Shown: positions 1 to 8,088, counted from the first letter of the stretch. The stretch: 37,045 nucleotides of DNA from Secundilactobacillus collinoides DSM 20515 = JCM 1123 (GCF_001435975.1 NZ_AYYR01000124.1:5747-42791), one strand, 5' to 3'. Made by a program: numbers and translations. Notes: generated by a model from the sequence alone, not told the origin.

Positions 1-154
1 CACTAAATGGCCCAAAGACGGCCATTTAGTGACATCGACACCATAACTCCGTGCCAAATCGCTCCATTCCACTGACTGTCCGCCTGCCTCTTCAATTAGG
101 TTAAGTATTGAAGGCCTGTTAAAACTAGTTCGAAGATTATCCGCCCTTGACTGC
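1..154 (-). repeat. Partial dispersed repeat, arm A
   Basis: This is about 80% or more identical by eye to 387-540 and, in its inner end, to 25906-26029. Read on the minus strand it begins with the shared core GCAGTCAAGGGCGGATAATC (134-154) and ends in a 12-bp perfect hairpin (CACTAAATGGCC, loop, GGCCATTTAGTG) at 1-31. The window edge cuts it, so the hairpin module seen in the fuller copy at 254-540 cannot be judged here. No protein-coding function is supported: short ORFs reading LQSRADNLQT are a by-product of the repeat core. Confidence 0.75.
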
Positions 155-253
155 TTATTACCGAATGACATTAAGCTTTTTTGTTTGGCTGTCGGGGCGT
201 GATGGATGTTTTGTATTGCCACTGATCAACGGCCAATACGAGTTTGCTTTCGT

Positions 254-540
254 ACATTTGTCTCAGGTGTTTGCTGAGGCTGGCCGTTACATTGCACGAT
301 TTGGCACTCCGCTATAGTGGCTCGCGACGAAGCTAATTCGATTGTCGCTGTGCGCCACTCGAATGGATCTCCATCGTCTCACATGTCACTAAATGGCCCG
401 AAGACGGCCATTTAGTGACATAGACACCATAACTCCGTACCAAATCGCTCCATTCCACTGACTGTCCGCCTGCTTCTTCAATTAGGTTAAGTATCGAATA
501 CCAGTCAAAACTCGTTTGAAGATTATCCGCCCTTGACTGC
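254..540 (-). repeat. Dispersed repeat arm A with hairpin module
   Basis: Read on the minus strand: core GCAGTCAAGGGCGGATAATC (520-540), a variable stretch, a 15-bp perfect stem-loop (384-420, TGTCACTAAATGGCC paired with its complement), then the module GGAGATCC - hairpin (ATTCGA...TCGAAT) - TAGCT at 332-372. It ends in sequence shared with 7777-7850 and 25647-25692 (TGGCACTCC, AGTGGCTCGCGA). Together with 744-984 it forms a facing pair around about 200 bp of unique DNA (541-743) in which I see no convincing gene. Confidence 0.8.
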
Positions 541-743
541 AATAGAGCCACAACAGAGGTGACGCTTGACGTGATGAAACACTAAATGACTACATTTGCT
601 AGGTTTGAACCTTGTGCGTTGTTGCGGCGTTGAAACATTTTCCGACAAATGCATATCACGAAAATTAACAGTATTAAAAATATCCCAGAAGATGCTGCGC
701 AGTTACATGTTCGAGGGTTGGTTACCACAGTGGCAGAGATAAC

Positions 744-984
744 GCAGTCGAGGGCGGATAATCTGCAAACCGGGGCTAATGCTAATTCGATATTTAGCCG
801 ATGAAATTGAGGCATGCAATGTGAGTGGTGTGGAGTGAAGCTGGTGCGGGGTTGGTGTGTCGATGGTTGTTAGCGAGGGTCTTTTCCTCGCTTACAACCA
901 TGGGAGACGGAGGAGATCCTTGAATTTCTGAAAAGAAATTCAATAGCTCCGGAGCGACCCACACCTACCCCGCACCAGCTTCAC
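744..984 (+). repeat. Dispersed repeat arm B with three-way-junction element E1
   Basis: Starts with the core GCAGTCGAGGGCGGATAATC, here on the plus strand. From 835 to 984 it can fold into a closed three-way junction. The outer stem pairs GAAGCTGGTGCGGGG with CCCCGCACCAGCTTC. Hairpin 2 (863-901) pairs ATGGTTGT.AGCGAGG with its complement. Hairpin 3 (920-943) is a perfect 10-bp stem (TTGAATTTCT/AGAAATTCAA) framed by GGAGATCC and TAGCTCC. The 150-nt element is identical to 3326-3475 and is matched in structure, not sequence, by 26447-26604. Whether it acts as RNA or as DNA is unknown. Confidence 0.85.
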
Positions 985-1140
985 GGAACACCACGGAAGT
1001 CTGGGGCAAATACCCATCAATACCAGCTTCACGGAAACACCACGGAAGTCTGGGAGAAATACCAATCAACACTAGCTTCGCGGAACACTACTGGAGTTCA
1101 GAGCAACGCACATCTCTCAAAGCCAGCTCAAGTAGCACCT
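974..1140 (+). repeat. Tandem repeat of about 48-50 bp
   Basis: Units start at about 974, 1022, 1071 and (degenerate) 1122. Each begins with ACCAGCTTCACGGAA or a close variant, followed by CACCACGGAAGTCTGGG. The unit start is the 3' arm of the outer stem of element E1, so the arm has been copied in tandem. A two-unit version follows element E2 at about 3465-3540. Confidence 0.7.
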
Positions 1141-1154
1141 CCGCAAGCTCAAAC

Positions 1155-1199
1155 AAAAACCAAGTACCCACAAGTCATTTTGCGAGGTACTTGGTTTTT
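1155..1199 (-). terminator. Bidirectional terminator
   Basis: AAAAACCAAGTACC pairs with GGTACTTGGTTTTT around an 18-nt loop, giving a 14-bp stem with a U-tract on either strand. It lies 37 bp past the stop codon of the MFS gene and most likely ends that transcript. Confidence 0.8.
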
Positions 1200-1235
1200 G
1201 TTTTGTGTGTGAAGTGTGCGTGATAGAAAAGATGC

Positions 1236-2531
1236 TTAACCAACATCTTTCTGGTTCGTCTCATCGCCAAAAATCCAAACTACGATGCCGGCGAACAAGG
1301 CAATGGCACTGATGGTCCAAAAAATCATATTTGTGCCGGACACTTTAAGCATCCAGGCGACAACGATTGGCATAGCAACTGTAAACAGCTTAGCAATCCC
1401 ATTTGCGATACCTGCACCGCGGAACCGGAAGACGGTTGGGAACAGTTCGGCAACGTAGACAGCAACCACACTGGCCATCAAAACGTAGAAGCAGGCGGTC
1501 AAAATAAAACCAACTGCGACCACGCCAGCCATTGTGTCCTGACGAGCGTAGAAAATGCCAAAAATTGCGGTAAAAATGAATGCGGGGACAATTGTTTTCT
1601 TCCGACCGATTCGATCAACGAGATAGGCACCAATTGCACAACCAGTAGGGGCACCCAATTCCATTAGTGTGGACAGCCCCAATGAACCGGAAACGTTGAT
1701 GCCGCGTTTAACGAGCAAAGTCGGGACCCAGGAGGTAAAGGTGTATTGGCAAATGATTGTTGCGGAGACGGCAACGATTGCCACGAAGAGACTGATGCCC
1801 AACCGATGATGGACACGTTCCTTTTTTTCAGTAGTTGGATTTGAAAAATCGTCACTGCCGTTTACTTCAAGTTGCTGGACGATTGTTTCAGCTTCATCTT
1901 CGCGATGATGGGCCATCAACCAGCGTGGTGATTCGGGAATGTTGCGGCGCATGTACCAAAGGATAGCGGCAACGATGCCAATGCCGGCAAACATTACCCG
2001 CCAGCCAAAACGAGGGATGATTACGTAGCAGAGCAGCATCGTGATTGGGGCACCAGCGTTGGCAACCAGCGACACGATGGCACACCACTTGCCGCGTCGA
2101 TGAATTGGGGCAAATTCGTTGACCATGGAATAACCAGTCACGATTTCGGAACCCAAACCGATGCTGGCCATCATCCGGCAGACAATCAAAATGGTCATGT
2201 TTGGCGCAAACGCTGCGAGAAAAGTAAACCCGCCAAAGAGCAGTAAATTAATTTGGTAAGCCACGCGTCGGCCTTTAATATCACCGATAAATCCAGCAAT
2301 GAGCGATCCAATGAACAGACCAAGGAAACCACTTGAGAGAAAATAAGAATTTTGGGCTAGCGTCGACCAGCCGGCTTTTAGTGTTGTACTGGCGACGGCA
2401 CTTGCAAGGTAAACGTCCATGGCGTCAAGAAACATACCGCCTGCGACTAATCCGAAGACCTTGTAAAACAGTGGGGATTCATGGGTTCGGTCAATTCGAC
2501 TTTGTAGAGAAATATTCATATTTGATTCCAT
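1236..2531 (-). CDS. MFS transporter, sugar/metabolite:H+ symporter type
   Basis: The 431-residue protein has about 12 predicted membrane segments and is an inner-membrane secondary transporter. MFS signature loops are visible: GDIKGRR between helices 2 and 3, PESPRW after helix 6, and DRIGRKK between helices 8 and 9. This combination is typical of the sugar porter and aromatic-acid/metabolite:H+ symporter branches; the substrate cannot be read from sequence. The start is chosen because AGAAGG lies 7 nt upstream of this ATG. The gene stands alone, ends at a strong terminator (1155-1199), and is preceded by a leader with its own promoter, short ORF and attenuator-like hairpins (2629-2838). Near-identical direct repeats (744-1022 and 3235-3513) flank the unit, so it could be lost or moved by recombination. 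Confidence 0.85.
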   Translation of the reverse strand: MESNMNISLQSRIDRTHESPLFYKVFGLVAGGMFLDAMDVYLASAVASTTLKAGWSTLAQNSYFLSSGFLGLFIGSLIAGFIGDIKGRRVAYQINLLLFGGFTFLAAFAPNMTILIVCRMMASIGLGSEIVTGYSMVNEFAPIHRRGKWCAIVSLVANAGAPITMLLCYVIIPRFGWRVMFAGIGIVAAILWYMRRNIPESPRWLMAHHREDEAETIVQQLEVNGSDDFSNPTTEKKERVHHRLGISLFVAIVAVSATIICQYTFTSWVPTLLVKRGINVSGSLGLSTLMELGAPTGCAIGAYLVDRIGRKKTIVPAFIFTAIFGIFYARQDTMAGVVAVGFILTACFYVLMASVVAVYVAELFPTVFRFRGAGIANGIAKLFTVAMPIVVAWMLKVSGTNMIFWTISAIALFAGIVVWIFGDETNQKDVG

Positions 2532-2628
2532 ATGTAGGCCTTCTTTTATTAATAGTTAGTGCTATGTGTGTGATGTGACTTAAACCAACGATCTCCTTTG
2601 TTTATTTTCAATTCAAATCATAAAAAAA

Positions 2629-2664
2629 ACACTCCATTAAATGGGGTGTTGGTTAGGCCCCATT
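2629..2664 (-). promoter_or_regulatory. Attenuator-like terminator/antiterminator in the MFS leader
   Basis: On the minus strand ACACCCCATT pairs with AATGGAGTGT (2629-2649), followed directly by a run of eight T, as in an intrinsic terminator. An upstream AATGGGG (2658-2664) is perfectly complementary to the CCCCATT (2640-2646) of the terminator's 5' arm, so the two pairings exclude each other. GTTAG/CTAAC flanks (2667-2671 and 2652-2656) extend the alternative hairpin. It lies between the leader ORF and the MFS start. Transcription attenuation is inferred. Confidence 0.6.
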
Positions 2665-2706
2665 CTCTAACGTAAATAGGGCTCGACAAATTGTCAGAGT
2701 CCTGCA

Positions 2707-2778
2707 TTAGACTAATAAGACTTGTAAGTTTGAGACTACAGATGGGTTAAGCGTGATGGATGTTGATGTACTTGTCAT
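2707..2778 (-). CDS. Putative 23-residue leader peptide
   Basis: The ORF reads MTSTSTSITLNPSVVSNLQ followed by VLLV and TAA. It is supported by a strong ribosome binding site (GAGGAGG, 7 nt before ATG) and by a promoter-like pair just upstream (2810-2838). It is rich in Ser and Thr codons (10 of 23), and is followed after about 40 nt by the competing hairpins. By position it resembles a leader peptide whose translation could set the downstream structure. It has no recognisable family and could also be a small functional peptide with its own terminator. Confidence 0.5.
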   Translation of the reverse strand: MTSTSTSITLNPSVVSNLQVLLV

Positions 2779-2809
2779 GATGTAGCCTCCTCATAAATTG
2801 AATAGATTC

Positions 2810-2838
2810 AATATAACATTCATTATTAGAGAATTCAA
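2810..2838 (-). promoter_or_regulatory. Promoter for MFS leader transcript
   Basis: On the minus strand TTGAAT (-35, 2833-2838) and TATATT (-10, 2810-2815) are separated by 17 nt. The predicted start is about 25 nt upstream of the leader ORF. Confidence 0.6.
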
Positions 2839-3099
2839 TACATTTTCTAATTAAATTTTAATTTATACATTTAGGCAGATTGGCAAATTCCATGAAATAG
2901 CACGTCACCTTGGTGCTTTTGCTTTTTGGCCAAATACAATTGGCTACGTACTTTGTGACGGGTTCAAACGGTAGTTGAAGCGTGCAATGTCATCATTGTC
3001 ATTTCGTCGATTAGCAGCGTTTGACTTTGATTTGTCTTCCCAAGACGACACGCACTGGATTAGCATTGGGATAATCTACGACTAAGGAATCAGCTCTAG

Positions 3100-3178
3100 A
3101 CAATTCCATGCGGCGTTTAGCGCCCTGCAATAGGCGACCGCGAAAGGCGACTATGAGCACGGTCTGCCATGGAAATGT
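3100..3178. repeat. Intergenic palindromic element
   Basis: Outer arms ACAATTCCATG (3100-3110) and CATGGAAATGT (3168-3178) are imperfectly complementary. They enclose a small GC-rich hairpin (GGCG-TTTAG-CGCC, 3112-3124) and a second GC-rich stretch. No promoter or ORF is tied to it. The rest of 2839-3234 is AT-rich near the MFS promoter and otherwise shows nothing I can name. Confidence 0.4.
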
Positions 3179-3234
3179 TCAAGAAGATACACACAACATC
3201 AAAACGACAGGGCTACCAGGATTTCGGAGTAAAC

Positions 3235-3540
3235 GCAGTCGAGGGCGGATAATCTGCAAACCAGGGCTAATACTGATTTGATATTTAGCAGATGAATTAG
3301 AGTCGTCCAATGTGAGTGGTGTGGAGTGAAGCTGGTGCGGGGTTGGTGTGTCGATGGTTGTTAGCGAGGGTCTTTTCCTCGCTTACAACCATGGGAGACG
3401 GAGGAGATCCTTGAATTTCTGAAAAGAAATTCAATAGCTCCGGAGCGACCCACACCTACCCCGCACCAGCTTCACGGAACGCCATGGAAGTCCAAAGCAA
3501 CGCATACCCATCAATACCAGCTTCACGGGAACGCGACAGA
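3235..3540 (+). repeat. Dispersed repeat arm B with three-way-junction element E2
   Basis: This is a second copy of 744-1030: the core GCAGTCGAGGGCGGATAATC at 3235, then the 150-nt element E2 (3326-3475), identical base for base to E1, then about one and a half units of the 48-50 bp tandem repeat. The hairpin module GGAGATCC...TAGCTCC is at 3403-3441. The identity suggests recent duplication or gene conversion. Confidence 0.85.
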
Positions 3541-3560
3541 AATCCAGGGCAAAATAAAAA

Positions 3561-3585
3561 TCCCCTCACAAAGACAGCAAGGGGA
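3561..3585 (-). terminator. Terminator of the feo operon
   Basis: On the minus strand TCCCCT pairs with AGGGGA and is followed by ATTTTTATTTT. It lies 8 bp past the stop of the last feo gene. Confidence 0.65.
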
Positions 3586-3593
3586 CAACTCAG

Positions 3594-3767
3594 TTATTCA
3601 GCTTTTTTAGTATTATTCCGCTGCATCATTTTCGCTTGGTCAACGAGTGGACAACCAACCACTTCGCAGTCGTGACAGCCGCCGGAGTGGTTCTTCTTGA
3701 AGAAACGCAAATACGTGATGTAAACGACGCCGCCAAGAATGATGGCAGCCAAGATGATTGTTGACAT
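3594..3767 (-). CDS. FeoB-associated Cys-rich membrane protein
   Basis: The 57-residue protein has one N-terminal membrane helix (residues 3-20), a basic stretch, then a Cys cluster CHDCEVVGC (residues 31-39). This is the layout of the FeoB-associated Cys-rich proteins that take the place of FeoC in many Firmicutes. It starts 40 bp after feoB on the same strand and is followed by the operon terminator. A role in iron handling or in stabilising FeoB is known only by association for this family. AAAGG lies 13 nt upstream of the only ATG; the spacing is loose. Confidence 0.85.
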   Translation of the reverse strand: MSTIILAAIILGGVVYITYLRFFKKNHSGGCHDCEVVGCPLVDQAKMMQRNNTKKAE

Positions 3768-3807
3768 AGGCAGGAACGACCTTTCTTAAGCAGGGATGAC
3801 AATTAAA

Positions 3808-5958
3808 TTAATTCAGTGTCAGTTGGAATTGACCGCTTTCACGTTTGATAAAGACGCCGTAGATCATGAGTGCCAGGGCAATGATGCCGATGATCAATCC
3901 GACCGGGGCAATCGTGTGCGTGAAGACCAATGAACTTTGATAAATAACAACGGCGACCATGTAGGCCACTATGGTTTGATAACCAACAGCGCGCCAGGTC
4001 CAACCGGTGTCGCCAAATTCCTTGTACATTGTCCCAATAGAGGCAAAACATGGGGCACAGAGCAGGTTAAACGCAAGGAAGGCGTATCCGGCCATCGGGG
4101 TGTAATACCCGCGCAGAATGGACGAGAAGGCGGCACTGCTGCTGCCGGCGCCAAATGTGATGTGTAAGGTACCGACGCAGTTTTCCTTGGCAATCAAACC
4201 AGCAAGAACGGCAACGGTAGCGTGCCAGTCGCCAAACCCAAGTGGCGCAAAGACTGGTGCAATCAGGGAACCAAGCGTCCGCAAGATGCTGTGGTTCTGG
4301 TCAACCATTTGCAGGCGCCAGTTGAAGCTGGACAGGAACCAGATAGCAACACAGGACAGGAAGATGATGGTCCCAGCCTTGATGATGAAGGCCTTTGCTC
4401 GCAGCCAAACGCTTTGTACCAGATTGCTGAACTTCGGAAAATGGTAGGCGGGCAGTTCCATAACAAATGGGGCTGGTGCACCCTTGAATAATTTCGTTTT
4501 CTTCAGGAATACGCCGGAGCCGACAACCGCCAAGATACCAATAAAGTAAGCGGAGGGGGCGACCCAGGTGTTGTTTGGGAAGAAGGTGCCGCTGACCAGG
4601 GCAATCACCGTCAGTTTTGCCGAACAGGGCATGAACGTGGTAAGCATGATGGTCATTCGGCGGTCCTTTTCGCTTTCAATCGTTCGGGTTGCCATGATGC
4701 CGGGCACGCCGCAGCCGGTGGCAATCAGCATCGGAATGAAGGACTTGCCGGACAGGTTGAAACGGTGGAAGATGCGGTCCATGACGAACGCGATTCGAGC
4801 CATGTAGCCGCAGTCTTCAAGGATGCCCAAACACAGGAACAACATCATGATTTGCGGCAGGAAGCCGAGCACAGAGCCGATCCCGTTGATAATCCCGTCG
4901 ACCACGAGACTTTTGAGCCAGGGGGCGATATGTAAATAGGTGAGGGCGGACGTGGCGGCGTTTGGAATCCATTTACCAAACAGGACGTCGTTCATCCAGT
5001 CGCTGCCGATGGTGCCGACCGTTTGAATCGAGAGGTAGTAGACTACCCACATGACCAAAACGAAGATCGGTAATGCCAGAAAACGATTTGTGACCACTTT
5101 GTCCACTTTGTCGCTCATGGATTCCGTAAAGTCGTTGCTGTCGACCACGCACATGTTGATGACCCGCGCAATGAAGTCGTACCGGGCGTTGACCACGATA
5201 CTGTCACTGAGGTCGTCGAAGATTTTCTCAGTGTCTTGAATGATCCCGTTGATCTCTTGTTTCTGGGCATCGTTCAGGTCAATGGCATTGTTGATGTCTT
5301 CATCGCGTTCAAATAGCTTGATGGCAAACCACCGTTGCTGCGGTTCAGGCACCAGGTCCTTGATCTGAGCGGTGATCATGTCGATGGCGGATTCAAGGCG
5401 CGAATCGTACTTTGGATAAGTATAGTTAATGGGGTGGTCCTTAGCCGTTTTCACCTGGTTGATCAATTTGTCGATATGTTGTTTTCGTAAGGCACTGATG
5501 CTGACGACGGGAACGCCCAGCATATAGGATAGTTTCTTTAAATTGATGGAACGATTGCCCTGCTTTTTCAGGAGGTCCATCATGTTCAAACTGATGATTA
5601 GTGGGGTGCCGGTTTCCATGACTTGCAGGGTCAGGTAGAGGTTCCGTTCCAAATTGGTCGCATCGACCACGTCAATGACTTGGTCGGGGTGCGACTGCAA
5701 CAGGTAGTTTCGCGTGATGATTTCTTCGGAACTATAAGGAGACAGAGAGTAGATGCCAGGTAGGTCTTGAACGTTATAGCTGTCATCGTGCTTAAGTTTG
5801 CCGCTTTTCCGGTCGATCGTGACCCCGGGCCAGTTACCGACGTGCTGATTGGTTCCCGTTAGAATGTTAAATAGCGTGGTCTTTCCGCTGTTGGGGTTAC
5901 CGATGAGAGCCAAATCAGTCATGGTCATATCGGTATCCATCTGCATATCCATTTCCAT
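3808..5958 (-). CDS. feoB: Ferrous iron transport protein B
   Basis: The 716-residue protein imports Fe(II) across the cytoplasmic membrane. Its N-terminal G domain shows G1 GNPNSGKTT (residues 20-28), DLPG (65-68) and NMMD (125-128, in place of NKxD). A helical linker follows, then the polytopic core with paired Gate motifs, including the conserved GCGVPG and PCSAK stretches. Length is normal for the family. The Met/Asp-rich N-terminal tail (MEMDMQMDTDMTMTD) before the G domain is unusual and could bind metal (inference). The ribosome binding site AGGAGG lies inside the last codons of feoA and the genes are 2 nt apart, so translation is probably coupled. Confidence 0.97.
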   Translation of the reverse strand: MEMDMQMDTDMTMTDLALIGNPNSGKTTLFNILTGTNQHVGNWPGVTIDRKSGKLKHDDSYNVQDLPGIYSLSPYSSEEIITRNYLLQSHPDQVIDVVDATNLERNLYLTLQVMETGTPLIISLNMMDLLKKQGNRSINLKKLSYMLGVPVVSISALRKQHIDKLINQVKTAKDHPINYTYPKYDSRLESAIDMITAQIKDLVPEPQQRWFAIKLFERDEDINNAIDLNDAQKQEINGIIQDTEKIFDDLSDSIVVNARYDFIARVINMCVVDSNDFTESMSDKVDKVVTNRFLALPIFVLVMWVVYYLSIQTVGTIGSDWMNDVLFGKWIPNAATSALTYLHIAPWLKSLVVDGIINGIGSVLGFLPQIMMLFLCLGILEDCGYMARIAFVMDRIFHRFNLSGKSFIPMLIATGCGVPGIMATRTIESEKDRRMTIMLTTFMPCSAKLTVIALVSGTFFPNNTWVAPSAYFIGILAVVGSGVFLKKTKLFKGAPAPFVMELPAYHFPKFSNLVQSVWLRAKAFIIKAGTIIFLSCVAIWFLSSFNWRLQMVDQNHSILRTLGSLIAPVFAPLGFGDWHATVAVLAGLIAKENCVGTLHITFGAGSSSAAFSSILRGYYTPMAGYAFLAFNLLCAPCFASIGTMYKEFGDTGWTWRAVGYQTIVAYMVAVVIYQSSLVFTHTIAPVGLIIGIIALALMIYGVFIKRESGQFQLTLN

Positions 5959-5960
5959 CG

Positions 5961-6434
5961 TTACACCTCCTCTAATAAGACGTAGCTCGCATCCTGTTTA
6001 CGCATGCTGAGCTTGTAACCGCGGACGACTAGTTCAATCGGGTCGCCAAGCGGTGCGATTTGGTTGATCTTGACCATGGTGTTGTTCGTCAGCCCCATGT
6101 CCATGAGCCGGCGACGTAATGCGCGATCACCCACCATTTTACGGACGATACCGGAGTCGCCAACGGTTAAATCAGCTAATAATTTTAGTTTGGCGGGATC
6201 GGATTCATTCACACCGCGCACCACGATTCGTGACGCAATGTCAGCACTGATGGCGAGTCGCTGCCCCTGAAAAAAGATCACCAAGCCGGATGATTCAGCT
6301 GACACGGACACCACGGTCACGGCCTTACCCGCAATCATGCCCATTTCAGCCAAGTGGCGTACAAGCTTCTTGTCGCCCAACACCTGGATGATGATGTATT
6401 TGCCACGGTTCTTTAATTCGGACAGTGCTTCCAT
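5961..6434 (-). CDS. feoA: Tandem-domain FeoA
   Basis: The 157-residue protein contains two FeoA/SH3-like domains in tandem (about residues 3-75 and 83-157). Each has the family pattern of a start 'L..G....I......D..L.RRL..MGL' and an end 'G.RLAIS...A..I' or 'GYKLSMRKQDA..V'. FeoA is a cytoplasmic accessory protein that acts on FeoB; the double form replaces the usual single domain of about 75 residues. GGAGGT lies 8 nt before ATG. First gene of the operon feoA-feoB-Cys-rich protein. Confidence 0.93.
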   Translation of the reverse strand: MEALSELKNRGKYIIIQVLGDKKLVRHLAEMGMIAGKAVTVVSVSAESSGLVIFFQGQRLAISADIASRIVVRGVNESDPAKLKLLADLTVGDSGIVRKMVGDRALRRRLMDMGLTNNTMVKINQIAPLGDPIELVVRGYKLSMRKQDASYVLLEEV

Positions 6435-6475
6435 CGTATATACCTCCAGTAATTAACGTCTATCAATTAAAATAT

Positions 6476-6531
6476 GATTAGTATTCAAATAATTAATATC
6501 TATTATATTCCATTTCGCCCATTTTTGACAC
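6476..6531 (-). promoter_or_regulatory. feo promoter with possible operator
   Basis: On the minus strand a perfect -10 TATAAT (6502-6507) has an 18-nt spacer to GTGTCA (6526-6531). Right after the -10, over the likely start site, lies a weak 25-bp palindrome (6476-6500; GAT...ATT...AAT...ATC). Its position and AT-richness would suit a Fur- or DtxR-type iron repressor, but it does not match a consensus closely. Confidence 0.45.
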
Positions 6532-6893
6532 TAGGGAATTGCCCTAAATATAGTGGAATGGAATATATTTAACAACCGGTATAATAACCTTTTCAATGAC
6601 TTAAAAGTGCGGTATGTTAACCATAGATATTTAATTGGCATAGTTTTTTATTTCTAATATTGCTGAATCATATAAACAATTGTGATATGAAATATTGACT
6701 CTGGTGGCAATAGTCTCATCACTCTCAATTCCTCGTTATCCAACGAATAAAAGATGTCAGCTGTTGGAATAGTCGGTGCGTAGTTCTCCCTACTAGCCTT
6801 GAACCGCCATGATTTGGTAAAATATAGGTGGTTAAAAAACGACTATTCATGACGAATTTATATCTCAAACAACACTAAAAAAATAAAAATGGA
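6532..6893. other. Intergenic region between feo operon and Rgg gene
   Basis: It is AT-rich, with an inverted repeat AAATATA...TATATTT (about 6545-6570) and a short GGGAATTGCCC-type palindrome near 6535. It must hold the promoter of the Rgg gene, but I find no convincing -35/-10 pair. No ORF is supported. Confidence 0.4.
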
Positions 6894-6905
6894 ATGGTGA
6901 CTAAA

Positions 6906-7748
6906 ATGAATGTTGATCGATTTATTGATGCCCGGAAAGCCTTAGGCATGTCCCAGGCCGAATTATGCGAGGGCATCTGTACCCAAGCCACACTAAGCAA
7001 ATTTGAATCATCTGGTCGCGCACCAGCTGTGCGGATCCTTGTTCAACTTTGCGCGCGACTGGGTTTAAAACTGGACGATGTGTTTCCTATCAATCAGTCG
7101 GCTGAATTGGAAGTTCATCACATCCTTGACGTTGCGGAATTCAAACTGATCACAAGTGAATACGACAGTGCCATGGCCGATTTGGACGGGGTATCGTTTG
7201 ACCATCTTTCAGACGATGGGAAGATGCAGTACTACTTTATCAAGGGCTACCTGACCGCGCTGACGGACCAGCCGATTTCCGATTCCCTCTATTACTTCAA
7301 CATGATCCTCAACGACCTCGATAACGAACACCGCACCATTTATTCGCAACTTGCGTATACTGGCAGCGGCGTCGCCTACAGCCACAACAATGAAAACGAG
7401 AAGGCTGAATTTTACTTCCAAAAGGTGTTTAACGACCTGCAAAAACTGCTTCTCAACAACAACAAAGCCATCTGGCGGGCGCTCAACATGATTTACTACA
7501 CCGCCGAATATTACAACCGCATCGCCGACTACACCACCAGTGATAGCTTGTTGACATACGGCTACAACGTTTGCTCTGAAAAACGGGTAACGTACTATGT
7601 CGCTCGGATCAGCTTTCTGAAAGCTAAAAACGCTCAGGCGGAACACGCCGATGCTGAAGAAATTCAAGAAGACCTTAACGATGCCCGGGCCTTCGCTCGG
7701 TTGAACCACAATGCTAATTTGCTTGAAGAGATTGAAGCTTTTCAGTGA
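6906..7748 (+). CDS. Rgg/PlcR-like (RRNPP-type) transcriptional regulator
   Basis: The protein has about 280 residues from this start. An N-terminal XRE-type helix-turn-helix (residues 1-60: RKALGMSQAELCEGICTQATLSKFE) is followed by an all-helical TPR-like region (about 75-280). This is the architecture of Rgg/PlcR/GadR regulators, many of which bind short secreted peptides. I prefer the ATG at 6906 because GGTGA lies 5 nt upstream; the in-frame ATG at 6894 has no spaced ribosome binding site and would add four residues. No small peptide pheromone gene is evident next to it. The target could be the divergent feo operon or a distant locus; this is not shown by the sequence. Confidence 0.85.
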   Translation: MNVDRFIDARKALGMSQAELCEGICTQATLSKFESSGRAPAVRILVQLCARLGLKLDDVFPINQSAELEVHHILDVAEFKLITSEYDSAMADLDGVSFDHLSDDGKMQYYFIKGYLTALTDQPISDSLYYFNMILNDLDNEHRTIYSQLAYTGSGVAYSHNNENEKAEFYFQKVFNDLQKLLLNNNKAIWRALNMIYYTAEYYNRIADYTTSDSLLTYGYNVCSEKRVTYYVARISFLKAKNAQAEHADAEEIQEDLNDARAFARLNHNANLLEEIEAFQ

Positions 7749-7776
7749 CATACTGGTTTTGTGAAATACGGCTAGC

Positions 7777-7942
7777 ACATTTGCTTCGGGTATTTGCTGG
7801 GGCTGGTCGTTGCATTGCGCGCTTTGGCACTCCGTTATAGTGGCTCGCGATGAAGGAGATCCACTCGAGAGCTGCGCAGCAGAAACCGAGTTAGCTCATT
7901 CGCGAGCCACTGCAGCGTCGTGCTAATTTGCAGAATGCAACG
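7777..7942 (+). repeat. Palindromic dispersed repeat with hairpin module
   Basis: Bases 7808-7942 form a long imperfect palindrome. CGTTGCATT pairs with AATGCAACG at the ends, and AGTGGCTCGCGA pairs with TCGCGAGCCACT further in. At the centre lies the module GGAGATCC - hairpin (ACTCG...CGAGT) - TAGCTC at 7855-7897. The left half matches 254-330 and 25647-25692. Those copies carry the module in the other orientation and lack the right arm, so this may be the most complete palindromic form. Confidence 0.8.
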
Positions 7943-8088
7943 GACTTACCACGCAAATCTTGAACATTAACATTAACAGCAGGGACAGCTTGAACGGCAG
8001 TCACCTGTTTTTTTGTTGCAGAAATGATTGTGCAAAATTAGTTGTGATAATTTCGACCTTTCGCGGCCAAAAACGAGTCAGATTACGG

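Noticed and set aside
1-540. CRISPR array
   Set aside because: Repeats are long, few, irregularly spaced and occur on both strands; there are no uniform spacers or cas genes.
333-551. 72-codon minus-strand ORF reading LQSRADNLQT...
   Set aside because: It lies wholly in repeat arm A. The copy at 1-154 keeps the reading by near identity, but the third copy (26009-26029 onward) loses the frame after the core, so coding is not conserved.
582-815. 77-codon minus-strand ORF with one hydrophobic stretch and a basic tail, similar in shape to small membrane toxins
   Set aside because: It overlaps the start of repeat arm B, has no convincing ribosome binding site and matches no toxin family I know.
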